NCBI GenBank assembly: GCA_001600875.1
Contig: BCLD01000013.1
Span: forward strand, 47,944 to 111,943
Length of the DNA stretch: 64,000 nt
Source of the DNA: Solicoccozyma terricola
Taxonomy: Eukaryota > Basidiomycota > Tremellomycetes > Filobasidiales > Piskurozymaceae
Direction: 5' to 3'
Below, piece after piece: positions 34,725 through 45,392 of the stretch. Each line of letters opens with the position of its first letter. Position 1 is the first letter of the stretch. Under the pieces are notes generated by a model. The model did not search any database, was not told where the DNA came from, and was given only the letters and a program-made list of their open reading frames with translations. Position numbers and translations under genes: made by a program.

Positions 34725-35549
34725 TCATTTCTTATTTTTCTTTTGGTCCCGCTCCTGTTGCCGGCGGGCCTGTCTGCTTGATGCCGTCGTAGTGCTCGCA
34801 CCCGCCCCACTTTCCGCCCTAGTCCCACTCTCACTCCCAGTCTCCCCTGCTTCTGTGCTCGGTCCCCATGTGCTTGGTCCCCTTGTGCTGCTGGGTCCCC
34901 CGGTGCTGCCTGGTCCCCCGGTGTTGCTGTCATTTAACAAAGCATAACGGTCTGCCTCGGACAAGGCATCCCCGGCTGTAAAAACTCGAACATTAAAGGA
35001 ATAGAGTTCCTCGATTTCCTCTGGAGTCCGCAAGTGTTTCAATATTTCCAGAGTTAAATCGTAGAACGGTGGCATGACCCCAACTCTACCGTTTGCCATC
35101 CATTCTGACAGCTGCCTTCCGTGTTCCCGTTGCAACTCCCTGATCACTATTTTCTCGCTATCATCATTGGCCTTCAGAAATTCAATCCACTCCTTGTCGA
35201 CTATGGAACCATCCGTCCCCCTATCTGCCTCACTGGGAGTCACAGTGGGATTGTTACTCTCACTCACACTCCCATTCCCATTCCTCCCTCCCCGTGTGCT
35301 CGGTCCCCGTGTGCTTGTTCCTCCTGATGCACTTGACCTCGCACCTATCGCCTCCCGGAGTCGAAAAATGTTCCAAGCCTGACGACGGAGATACTGGACC
35401 TGCGCTTCAGTCCCCAATCTTCGGAGAGTTGCCAGATGTGACGGCGAGAACTGTGGCAAGGGCCCAACTCTATCCCATGATGCCAGCTCCAAGATGTATT
35501 GTTCTCGCACAGATATGGCCAAGTCTACATCTTCCCTCCATCCATTCAT
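34725..35549 (-). CDS. Hypothetical protein with an internal duplication
   Basis: A single uninterrupted 274-aa frame, unusual in this intron-dense window. I do not recognise a family. The protein is built of two similar halves. Each has an alpha-helical unit of about 60 residues (ELASWDRVGPLPQFSP...LRRLGTEAQVQYLRR and SEWMANGRVGVMPPFYD...LKHLRTPEEIEELYS). Each unit is followed by a Gly/Ser/Thr/Pro linker of imperfect STRGPST repeats. The C-terminus is Arg/Gln/Lys-rich (RQARRQQERDQKKNKK), a possible nuclear signal. The promoter side (35550-35840) is followed by the 65-bp minisatellite. The absence of introns and the repeat-rich surroundings could mean a young or transferred gene, which is inference. 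Confidence 0.6.
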   Translation of the reverse strand: MNGWREDVDLAISVREQYILELASWDRVGPLPQFSPSHLATLRRLGTEAQVQYLRRQAWNIFRLREAIGARSSASGGTSTRGPSTRGGRNGNGSVSESNNPTVTPSEADRGTDGSIVDKEWIEFLKANDDSEKIVIRELQREHGRQLSEWMANGRVGVMPPFYDLTLEILKHLRTPEEIEELYSFNVRVFTAGDALSEADRYALLNDSNTGGPGSTGGPSSTRGPSTWGPSTEAGETGSESGTRAESGAGASTTTASSRQARRQQERDQKKNKK

Positions 35550-35878
35550 TATGAGTATGGAACAATGTGCTGGCGAAACTTAGAAAAGGGTTCTGGTTAG
35601 AGACACAAAGATGTATTGGGGTTGAATGTGGGTGGTTGGGCCAAAGAGAGGTTGTAGTGAATCGGGGTGAATGATATAAAGACTTGATTTGCTTTGAGTG
35701 TTGTTGTTCACAGGGAAGTGTGAATGATGAGTGGAGGTGGAGAGTCTTGTGTGGTATGTAGAGATGATGTCAAAGTAGACATCTATCCATTCAAAGGGCA
35801 ACCCCAGCCTATTATATACCGCTGTGTGACCTGCCATGTCCTTTAACTTTTCCCTTTTTTTTTTTTTTTTTTTTTCAC
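35550..35878. other. Promoter side of the 274-aa gene
   Basis: About 330 bp upstream of the 274-aa gene. It has a T-run at 35858-35875 (A-rich on the gene's strand) before the minisatellite. No other gene is visible. Confidence 0.4.
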
Positions 35879-36210
35879 CAGAACAAAGGAAAACTACCTG
35901 TACCCACTATGCCTTATCATATCCTATGGTTCTTTTTAACCAGAANAAAGGAAAACATCTACCCTTGCCTGCTATGCCTTATCATNTNCNATGGTTCTTT
36001 TTAACCAGAANAAAGGAAAACATCTACCCTTGCCTGCTATGCCTTATCANGTACAATGGTTCTTTTTAACCAGAAGAAAGGAAAACATCTACCCTTGCCT
36101 GCTATGCCTTATCATATCCTATGGTTCTTTTTAACCAGAATAAAGGAAAACATCTACCCTTGCCTGCTATGCCTTATCACGTACAATGGTTCTTTTTAAC
36201 CAGAAGAAAG
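35879..36210. repeat. 65-bp tandem minisatellite
   Basis: About five units starting near 35879, 35941, 36006, 36071 and 36136, with a partial one at 36201. The spacing is exactly 65 bp after the first, diverged unit (62 bp). Each unit contains CAGAAnAAAGGAAAACATC, a TACCCTTGCCTGCTATGCC block and a TGGTTCTTTTTAAC block. Alternate units differ at TATCC/GTACA, suggesting a higher-order pair. Several N bases occur in the second and third units, marking collapsed or ambiguous reads. Confidence 0.9.
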
Positions 36211-36448
36211 GAATGCATTTGAATGAGCTTACTCAGTTGTTTCAGAACCAAAGGAGGTGGGAGCCCTCCTTTAACTTCCTTTCAAATGAGATAAGGGTAT
36301 CAGATAGGACTTGTTTGATTCACTTTCAGTTGTGGCGAGACCTATAGACGCCACTCGCCGGCACTGATTACCTAATCAACCACAAATGTTTAAACCCAGC
36401 CTCACCACCTATCCCAACCTTCGACAACCGCCCATCCACATCGACACC

Positions 36449-38104
36449 ATGGCACGAGGCAGAGGAGGCTCACGTTCAAACACCAGAGGAGCAGCACCAC
36501 CCGGCTCATCAGGACGTCTCAAAGCAACTCGCGGGACTGCTCGGGAAGAGAGGGAAGCTCATGTACCAGATAGTTTAGCAGAGGTCGATGAGGGATGTTA
36601 GTAAAAGCTGGCTTGGGAATTTCACTCAAATCCACACCGCTCAGAGGCTAATGGTGGGGGAAGATGGACTTTTTCAGCTGGTAGTGGAAGTGCAAGTGAC
36701 AGTACCGAGGAGGAAGATTCCGAGGAAGAGGAAGAAGAGAGAGAAGTGAAGATTGCGGTACCTGTGGCTATGTGGGTGAGTACTCATTATTAGGAAGCGT
36801 CCTTCTACTTTTCATCGCGTTAACCACCTTATACAAAAGGATTTCAACCACTGTGATCCGAAACGATGCTCAGGGAAAAAACTCGCTAGACATGGATTAG
36901 TCACTTCAATGAGAGTAGGACAACGTTTTAGAGGTATAGTCATAACGTGAGTAATTGGTTTCCGTCGCACCAGCAATCCCACCTCGTAAACGTCATAACC
37001 CCCCCCCCCCTCCCCCCATACCATTTCCCTGCCCAAACAGACCGAAAGGAACCGTACCAGTCGCACCATGCGATAGGGAGATAGTTGGAATGAGCGGTGT
37101 AGCAGTTGTTGAATGTAGTTGGGCAAGATTAGATGAAGTACCATTTCAAAAGATAAAATCACCCTACGAGAGACTATGTGAGTTTTTTTTTTTGGTGTTA
37201 TATAACAACCGGACTCTGGATTTCTTTTACCCCCTTTCTCCTGCTGACGTGGGGGGTGTTTCCCTTGGACCTTTTCTTTTCATTCAGTGCCGTATCTCGT
37301 CGCTACTAATCCTGTGAATTATGGTAAACCATGGAGATTGAATTGTGTTGAAGCGTTGGCAGCTGGGTTCTACATCACTGGATACAACGAATGGGCAGAA
37401 GAGTTGTGAGTGGTTTTGAAGAGGAGAGGGGGACGGGGGAATTGGGTTCAATGTTGATTGCCGATGGGAATCGCTGAAATCGTGAATTGGTCGGATTTCA
37501 GGTTGTCTAAATTTTCTTGGGGTCATTCATTTTGGGAAGTCAACCAGTAAGTTAGGGAATTGCTACCAATTGAAACGCGATATCAATGTCTGATTTTCCT
37601 TTCTTTTGGCATTTCTTCTTTTTTACTTCTTTTTTTCCCTCCCATAAGGCAATTCATCGAACGGTATAGAACTTGTAATACCGCTGTTGAGGTTATCAAG
37701 ATGCAAGAGACGATTCAAGACGAGTTGGCAGAGGAGCATCATCAAGCTCGGGAAGCAAAAGGTACGTGTATGATCACTACCTCTCACGATCGGCGAAACG
37801 TATGAGTTTCGCGGCCACTGATGTTCCAAACTCTCTTCCCCCGTCCCCCTACCCCACCGCCCATACAGCCGCAAGAGTCGGTGACGACACACTGCTTAAG
37901 AATCCAAATCATCGCGGTGCAGAGTGGGCAAGTGACGAGGAAGGGTCAGAAGAAGAGGACACGACGACATCTAGCGCGGTACCAACCAAGCTAGATCGGT
38001 TCGGTAACGAGGTGCCCATCGGGGACCATGAAGAGCAAGAGGATTTGAATGGTGTCGAGGGACTCGTATCTGACTTTGACTCGAGCATGTTGTTGTCAAA
38101 GTGA
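36449..38104 (+). CDS. TSR3: 18S rRNA aminocarboxypropyltransferase Tsr3
   Basis: The conserved core is spread over exons 36840-36946, 37041-37177, 37288-37405, 37502-37546, 37649-37761 and 37869-38104. It reads [92 protein letters not shown] and [11 protein letters not shown]. This is Tsr3, the SAM-dependent enzyme that adds the aminocarboxypropyl group to a hypermodified pseudouridine of 18S rRNA during late 40S maturation. The N-terminus ([15 protein letters not shown]) and an acidic Ser/Glu stretch are disordered, as is the acidic C-terminus. The junction between exon 1 (from 36449) and the exon ending 36775 is uncertain: the strongest donor near 36600 would create a stop. The gene lies just right of the minisatellite. 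Confidence 0.9.
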
Positions 38105-38219
38105 TTCTTTTGGAACGAAGGGGTGGGTGGTGCAGCGCAATCCAATTACTGTAGGATGTTATGTACATATACAGTATTATACAGAACCCACTTCTGGCCT
38201 TTGTCTCTCATCCATTCTT

Positions 38220-40993
38220 TTACAGCAGCACTCCCTCTCTCGTCCAATCTTCCTCCCGTCCATCAGATATCACAAACTCCTTGGCATCCTCATCAAATTC
38301 CCTGCCGGTTCCTACCGTTGTCCCTTCAAACTGATCGTCACCCTCATGTTCAGCGAGCTCGAACTCTTCCCCAGGTTCGTCCTGGCCTGTCCGAAGGGAA
38401 CGATAACCACCCTCCTCATGCGCTGAGAGTTCCTCAGTCCCCTTGGAGACGGCGTTCTTCCCAGAGCTGGTGTAGAGGTGTACGAGGAAGGTGATGTGAA
38501 GGAAGAGGAGGAAGGATAGCGAGAATACCTGTAGAGTGTCGTGGTATCGTCAGTTAGTGGTCTATATTCCTAAGTGGGTACGCTTGAACACTCACGAAAA
38601 GGGCATAGGTGACATGGTCGATTCCCAAACTGAAAGGAGAGGGGGGGGGGGGGGGGGGAGGGCCGGACGATCGTCAACCTCTATACTTCAAGGCATTCAC
38701 TGTAGGTAAACTCACTCGTCTGCATGATGCATCTCTTCGTCTGTGGCGCTCATGAACATTGTTCTGTAGATGATTGTCGTTTGGCGCATTTCAGACGCCA
38801 CTTCATAACGCTCATTTGCAGACTTACCCTCCAAGCACGAGCAGCTAAAGAAGAAGCAACAAGGCCGGTCATCAGCATCGTCATTGCATCTGCGGAAGCC
38901 TGGGCCGCACTCACATACGGCGTCAGGTACTGGAAAATCCTGATATTGTTGCCATCCGGGCTAGGTCCATCGTTCAGTACGAAACAGACCTCGATGATGC
39001 GAACGACTCCTGCAGCCATGAGAGCGTATCCGAACAGGGCATGAATCTGAGGGTCACACCCTTGTCAATTTGATGCCTGTAAAGGCAACTCGAGACGTGT
39101 CTGCATACCTTTGTAGAGATCATCAGAGCTTGCTCGTGAGCGGACATGCCTGGCAAGGGACTGTCGGTGAGTTAAGAATCTAAATGTGTCTTCTCGAGCC
39201 ACTCACCCCAGCCCGTCATGATAATGCTGTAGGTTTTCGTTGATTCAACGCTACGGACTGCAATCTGTCTATCCACATGATACTCACATGATCGCCGGTA
39301 TGAAAGAGCGTTTTCCTTTTCGGCTGAGAAAGATGCCAAGAGCGCCACCGGCCCACCCTGTGGTATGAGATTAGTGGGTGGTGTCCAGGGGCAAGGAATT
39401 GTGGATTGTAGGACTTACAGAGAACACCCATCCTTAGCGCAGAACAGGAATACTCGTCGTAGTCAGCAAATGGATACAGTATCGTTCAAAGAACCAGCGC
39501 GCCTACATCGTATGTTGCATGTCTACAGGGTGTACCCCTCGTCAGCAAGGTATAATTCATCATCCCCTCCGATAAATCACCCACCTTTATGACTCCAATT
39601 CTCATTCCAAGCATCATGATGCTCTGTGAACGTATTTACGATTCCCTGGTCATCTCCATTCCAAATCAGCACTTCCCTCTCGATTTTCTCCGGTGCGCCC
39701 CCCCCCCCCCCCCCCCCCCCCCGGATAAGACTCACCCAAACCATGATTACCCAGCTGTCCAGGTATTCTTGACTTACTCCAGTTCGTTTAAGCCATGCAG
39801 CGCCAACAGTGAGCATGATAACGAGGATAGAGGCGTATCCGATCTGTAATGTTGGACAACGTTGTTCGTCAGGCTGAGAATCCGGGAGGATTTTCTTTTT
39901 TCGGAGAAGTGACACTGACGAATGCTGAACCCATGATATAGTGAGCCTGTGATTGGAATCAACGAACCGCATAAACCCTTTCTATTCAGCATTCTATAGC
40001 CGGAGGACCCAAACTAACCAAACATTGTCCCAAATTCCCGTCCTCGCAGTATCCAAGCACAGTGACGACACCCAACAACATCTCTAACACCCCATCACTT
40101 CTAGTCAGCGTCGACTCAACCCGGCATGCTATGCCCAGACACTCACGAAGCCACCCCAAGACAGGGTACATCACTCCAATCACCCTATGCAACTTGACAG
40201 CGTACGGTCGGATGGATTTTTCATGGAGATGCAACTTCAGATAGATACCGAGGAAGGCTTGCTATAGGCCGGAGTGGACAAAATGGATTAGCGTGTCAAT
40301 GGCGAGGGAGAGGTGAGAAGAAACGCACGATGGCCATGAAGAGCAGGATGATCTTTGCAACAACGCCGTGGCTCTGAGGTCAGGAGGATGAACCGTCAGT
40401 TTGGTGCGGCAATGTGCAAGCTACCATTCACTCACAGTAGCAGGGAACTGCCTTCCCTTGTGATGATGACCAAGAAAGATTCCACCGAGGGTCAAGATGA
40501 TGAGAGTGGATTGTAGAGGAACATGCCAACGAGATCTTTAATCACCACACCCTTCAGATCCTGGTATATATTATTTCCGGGATACGTATCAACGTACTTG
40601 GACAATCCCAACACCATCCCTACTGGAAATCCAATCCCCCAGACTAATAACTGCAATGCCATCTGCGAGCGGGAACCACCATGGCTGGTCAGTATCAGGA
40701 ATGCAGTCTCAACATGAGAGTCCATCTAGAGCTCACATGAAGCCATAGAACCGTATCGATCGGTACCGTCGTATCTATCTCCTCCAATGTATGATGTTCA
40801 TGAGCTTGGACTAAAGAGTCCGACGGGTGTCGGGATGCGAATGCGAGAAACGAGTAGGGGTGGTGTGGCGAAGCCGCATCCGTCAGTCAAAGCACAGACA
40901 TCACGGTGATGGTCCTGACTGACCGGTTCCTAGCAGGGTCACCACGACCAGACCCGTCAACAGCATAACACCCCCCGTTACCCGGCGTATCAT
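38220..40993 (-). CDS. YTP1-like multi-pass membrane protein
   Basis: The start at 40993 gives a signal peptide: hydrophobic GGVMLLTGLVVVTLLGTVQA, then HEHHTLEEID. The first exons are 40924-40993, 40737-40810, 40598-40662, 40436-40535 and 40329-40373. The frame reads DTVLWLHMALQLLVWGIGFP, SRWHVPLQSTLIILTLGGIF and LGHHHKGRQFPAT, then SHGVVAKIILLFMAI. Later exons give GYASILVIMLTVGAAW and GIVNTFTEHHDAWNENW, characteristic of the fungal Ytp1 family with its N-terminal DUF2427-like part. There are about ten hydrophobic segments and a long acidic cytosolic tail (EELSAHEEGGYRSL onward) to TAA at 38220-38222. The role of Ytp1 proteins is unknown. An intron near 39698-39722 has a 25-nt C run that is G on the sense strand, the one exception to the usual polarity. 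Confidence 0.82.
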
Positions 40994-41331
40994 GTTTGAG
41001 CCAACTGACGCAGATGAAGTCGGGATGGGATGACGAATTTGGATGCTACTGATTTCAACAGGCGCTCGGTGTCGCAAGTGATATGGGATCTGCGGGAAAG
41101 CTGCTGACCTGTGCGATGCCTAGATAGATGGCCGGAGAGGTAAGAGAAGGTAGGTGCAGTGGCTACGATGGTGAAGTGCCTGCCAGACGATGTCACTCTA
41201 GCTGTTACGGCCGTCGGGATGACGTTGACCTCATGTCCGTCGACTCTTTTAACGATGATTACGTAATATTTGTTGACAATTCAAACTTTCCAACGGTCTT
41301 CACAATCATATCTTCTGCCTACATGCTCAAA
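40994..41331. other. Spacer, YTP1-like promoter / peptidase 3' flank
   Basis: About 340 bp between two genes on the minus strand. No gene is visible. Confidence 0.45.
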
Positions 41332-44300
41332 TCATGTAGCCTTCCACACATTACATCGCTCTGTCGGGTTCATCGGCGTCCCAGCCTTGCACTTGAACGC
41401 CTTGGCGAACTCGTCGAATCCGCGTAGCTGTCCGTTAGACCTCCATCGATTGGGTGAATGCGGATCGGTGCGGAGTCTGGCGAGGGGTGATGTCAGATGT
41501 GTTGGACATTATTACGAGGAGCATCGGCGCACTCACCTGACTAGAGCTGCCTCAGGCTTAATGAGCTGAGCCCATAGTCTCGCAGAGGCGATGAAGAACA
41601 GTTGCTCTCTAAACATGACATGTTGCCAGTCAGCTAAAACCTTCTCAAAGACGGTCAGCCGCAAAAGTAAAATCTACTCACTCTGTAAAGTCTAATCCAG
41701 GAAGATAAGTCGCATCCTTAGACTTGTAATTGTCCCTCCAAGCGGAGAAAGCGAATGTGATTCCACTATCGCCGAGATCTTCTCCGTTCGTAAGCTGAGA
41801 TGTGTGGGTGGGGGTGTAGGTGTAGGTGTCGTCAGCTGGAGAAGCATGAACAACCGCTACGTCTTACCCTTTCTTACTCACATTGCCGTTGATATACACC
41901 TGTTTACCATCGGGTCCGGTGATTGAGTATTTAGAATACGTCTTGGCTACGCATTGTGCTTTCTCTTTGAATGCCTCGACGGTGGACTGGTAGAGGCGGG
42001 CGTTCGAGATCAGCAGGTATCCCCGCTATCGACCAACATCCAGGTAGAACCGACCTCAGTCCACCAATCTCGGAGGAGACCACGCTCGTCGTATTGAGCT
42101 CCCGTGTTGTCTGGCAATCGAAGCAATTTTATTAGCAAATCCGCCATCATCAACAACTTCACCACCTCGCATCCCTCACCGAACGCATGCGTCAACTCAT
42201 GCGCCGCAACGGCTCCAAACGCTCCGAAATTCAAATGATCCGGCCAATCGGCCGCAAACCAAGGACGTTGCAAGAATCCAGCAGGGAAGACGATCTCCCC
42301 GTCTGGTGGACTATAGTAAGCATTTACTAGTTGTGGGACCATAAACCACGTTCCTCGGTCACGAGCTCGGCCCAGAGTCTGCCATGAGCGGGTTTCGCTG
42401 AGGATTCGGGCTCGCAACTCGTTCTGGAACAGGTCGTCGTCTATCACGAGGGGAGAAAAGTAGCGCTGGAGGGATACCGCACTGGTTACGTTTGGAGATG
42501 TTGGACCGCCGATTTTCACAATCAGGGTTTCCGCCTGAGATATGAGGGGTGTGGTGTGGTGTGGTTAGCTGGAAATGACCTCGAAAGCAGCAATTCGACG
42601 ACAGTTTACCTTTTTGATAGCGGCATCCGCACTCTTCTTGTCCATCCACGAGAGGTGGTGCATTCGGGCCTTGAAGGCGTCGATGACACCTGGCAGTGAT
42701 AATCAAGCTTAGCATTCCCTTTGCTAACGATGCTTCGGCTCCCCCAAGCACGCAGAAACCCACCATAAATGACTTTCTCTGCCGTGGCCTTGCTGTCACC
42801 TCCAAACTTCCGATCCACAAACTCCTTGCCACCCAGAAGACCAAGCCCATCGAGCTCATCGACCAGCTTCAAACAGAATAGTGTTCTATCCTGCGGTGTC
42901 CCCCGCTTCAGTCCTCCCAGAACCTCCTGCAATGTCCTAGTCGCCTTCCACACATCCGTCGTCGGTCCTAAAAGACTGGCGTAGGATAACGAGAAGCGGG
43001 TGACAAAGTAAGCAGAGACGATGTGATCGGGTGTACGGGATAGTATCTTGTTCAAAGATTTGAGGTATGGTGGGTAGGTCACGATGATTTTGTCGGGATG
43101 GTTTCGGGGTGCAAACGCGGAGAGGTAGTTGTTGAGTGACATGAATGGTAGAGAATCAGAGAGGTTTTGGAATGCATATGGGTTGTTGGCGTAGATTGGG
43201 TTGGAAAGGACCTCGCTGAGAGTTTCATGTGGACCCGTTAGTAAGTATCCCGGGGTGGCTTCACAATGCGATATCTATCCACTCACGGATCCCCTCCAGC
43301 TCTCATCAACTCCCTCTCAAACGCAACCACCTTTTTCGCCAGGGTTTTGAACGAATCCTCTGCATGACCTTCGTCTTTTTTATCACCAGATCCCGGCCAG
43401 CTCGGCCACGAAATACCAGCGGTCTGTACGGAGGCAGTACCAACTGATTTTAAAATGGTAGCAACGACTCGAGTGTATAGATCGACGATTGGAGCTTCTT
43501 CGTAGTATTCCTGAAAGGGAAGGGGCAGGCGTTAGTTGCATTTCCATGTAGATAATTTGTCAGAATCCTCACCTTGGCAGGCAGACCACCACTCGTTTGA
43601 TAGAAGAATAGACTTTGAATCTGCGAGTCATCACCCGATGCATCTCCTTCCAAGACGAATCCGAACAACGAATCCACGGCTATGAATGAACCGACAACCA
43701 TCAGCTATCTAATCCTCCCTTCCTCCGTTGTGGAAATGCGTACTCACATCGAGAATGAGCAAAAGCCAGTACCTCTGTGAATTTTTCTTTTCTGCTTTCC
43801 AATACTTTCAACTCATCCTCGTCGAGTTCTACTTCATCCTGCCCAGTCACAGCTGGAGCAACATTGTGAAGGGCTATAGCATGCCTATCCAATGACCTCA
43901 TCTTCTTCCTTCCATACTCCAATACATCCTCTGAGACTCTCAAATGCTCTGGAATCTCATAGTCTGCGGTGTACATGTCATCCCATTCATTGTTCTCCTC
44001 TTCTGGAACAAGCGGACGAACGACGTCGAATGGTCCAAGGATGGAAGTCACTTCTTCTACGAGATTGAGAAGTGGTTTCAGGCCATTCTTATTGAGGTGG
44101 TCCTGATGTTCGAGAGCGGTGGATGCAGTTCAGCCTCCAGTTCTCCGTCGATCATTTTACACCTAATCACTCACCTCATTCAAACAAGCCTTCCAACCTC
44201 TTCTCAATTTTCGCAAGTTGTTCAATTCAGCTTCATGTTCTTCGCTGGAGAAGCTGGTAACCACGTCTTCATCTTCACTTTCTAGCACGCTTTGAATGAC

Positions 44301-44993
44301 TTTTCGGTTGTTGTCTTGTGTGATATCAAAGTTTCCGTACGTGGATCGATCTGCTGGGATCGAATTGGATTTTTGGAATCCTCCGGCTGTGAAGCGATGA
44401 GGAAGTTTAGTCGGGATTGATAGTAGCAGCAACTCCTCCACCCCCTATACGACCCACTTGCGAATCCATAAAAGTCAACACAAGGATCTACACTTTCATC
44501 CAAAGATTTCAAAATATCTCCAGCCAGGAGCACACAGTCCTTTGTCAAACAGACATTTTTCGGACCCTTCCCTGGATTCGGCGTAGGTACGACTGTCGGG
44601 GCAGGGAATGGTTTCTGACCTGTTGGTGTAACTGTTTTCGTCGCACGTGGACCCCCAATTGTTGTAGTTATAGTGACCGGTGAACGATGTCGTTCTTTCG
44701 AGAGTTGGTGTTTTGTTCCAGCGAAAAGACCGATGAATGTGGATGCAACGAGGAGAAGAAGGATCGCACTTCCTGCAAGGATTTTCTCCAGTGTGGTGAG
44801 GGAACGGGAGGAACGGAAGAGTGGATGATGGGATTGCTCGTCGTCGTTGAGGAGTGGTTCGGATTCTGTGGACGAGATCGGGGCGGTAGGTGGAGGTTAA
44901 CAACGGTTGCGCGCGCATCACTTTGCTTGCGTACATTCGATTCGATCACTCACCATCCTCGGTAGATGCCCGTGGCTCGTCCGTGGACGCCAT
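41332..44993 (-). CDS. M13 (neprilysin/ECE-like) zinc metallopeptidase
   Basis: A type II membrane protein. After a short cytosolic N-terminus (MASTDEPRASTED) comes a single hydrophobic segment LAGSAILLLLVASTFIGLFAG near residue 50, then an extracellular or lumenal domain. Next are VDPCVDFYGFASG, a conserved N-terminal M13 motif with its Cys, and a central helical region. The catalytic block AAHELTHAFDNTGAQYDERG contains HExxH and is assembled across an intron. The C-terminus has NRWRSNGQLRGFDEFAKAFK and a Cys-containing end ERCNVW, the typical M13 ending; the stop is at 41332-41334. These enzymes cleave short peptides. Fungal members are sporadic. Many introns; I did not fix every junction. 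Confidence 0.88.
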
Positions 44994-45392
44994 CTTGAGG
45001 TGGTGGTGGTGGTAGTGGTGGTGGTGGTGCTACTGCTTGTGCTGTGTGGTCGATGATGGACCACTGACCACCACCCCATCTACCCTTCCACCTGATCGTC
45101 TGCGGGGTCAAGCTGTCGCGGCGTGGCACGTGACACGTGAAGCAACACCATCCGGGCAACTCCGAACGGGTGATGGTGATGGTGAGGATGGGGATGGTGG
45201 TGGTGGTGATGGGGATGGTGAGGGTGGGGATGGTGATGGTAAGGGTGGTGAAGGGGATGCTCACAACCACCCACAGCCACAGCCACAGCGCATTTTACCT
45301 CCCTTTTAGATCGAATAGTTCTTGTATTCGGAACATTCATTACGATGACTACACCTTCGCCCACGTCCATGCTATCCAACTTCTTCCCCTTT
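44994..45392. other. Promoter of the M13 peptidase gene, KGD2 3' flank
   Basis: About 400 bp. Contains a purine-rich GGTGATGGTGAGG-type simple repeat at about 45168-45257 and a CCACC-type repeat (minus strand) at about 45001-45028. Confidence 0.55.
45168..45257. repeat. GGTGAT/GGGGAT simple repeat
   Basis: Imperfect hexamer repeat of GGTGAT, GGGGAT and GGTGAG units over about 90 bp in the upstream region of the M13 peptidase gene. Confidence 0.8.

Noticed and set aside
35879..36210. CRISPR-like array
   Set aside because: The 65-bp units are directly adjacent and nearly identical throughout, with no unique spacers; this is a eukaryotic minisatellite.
45080..45379. His/Pro-rich open frame on the minus strand
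   Set aside because: Produced by the GGTGAT simple repeat; no splice or homology support.
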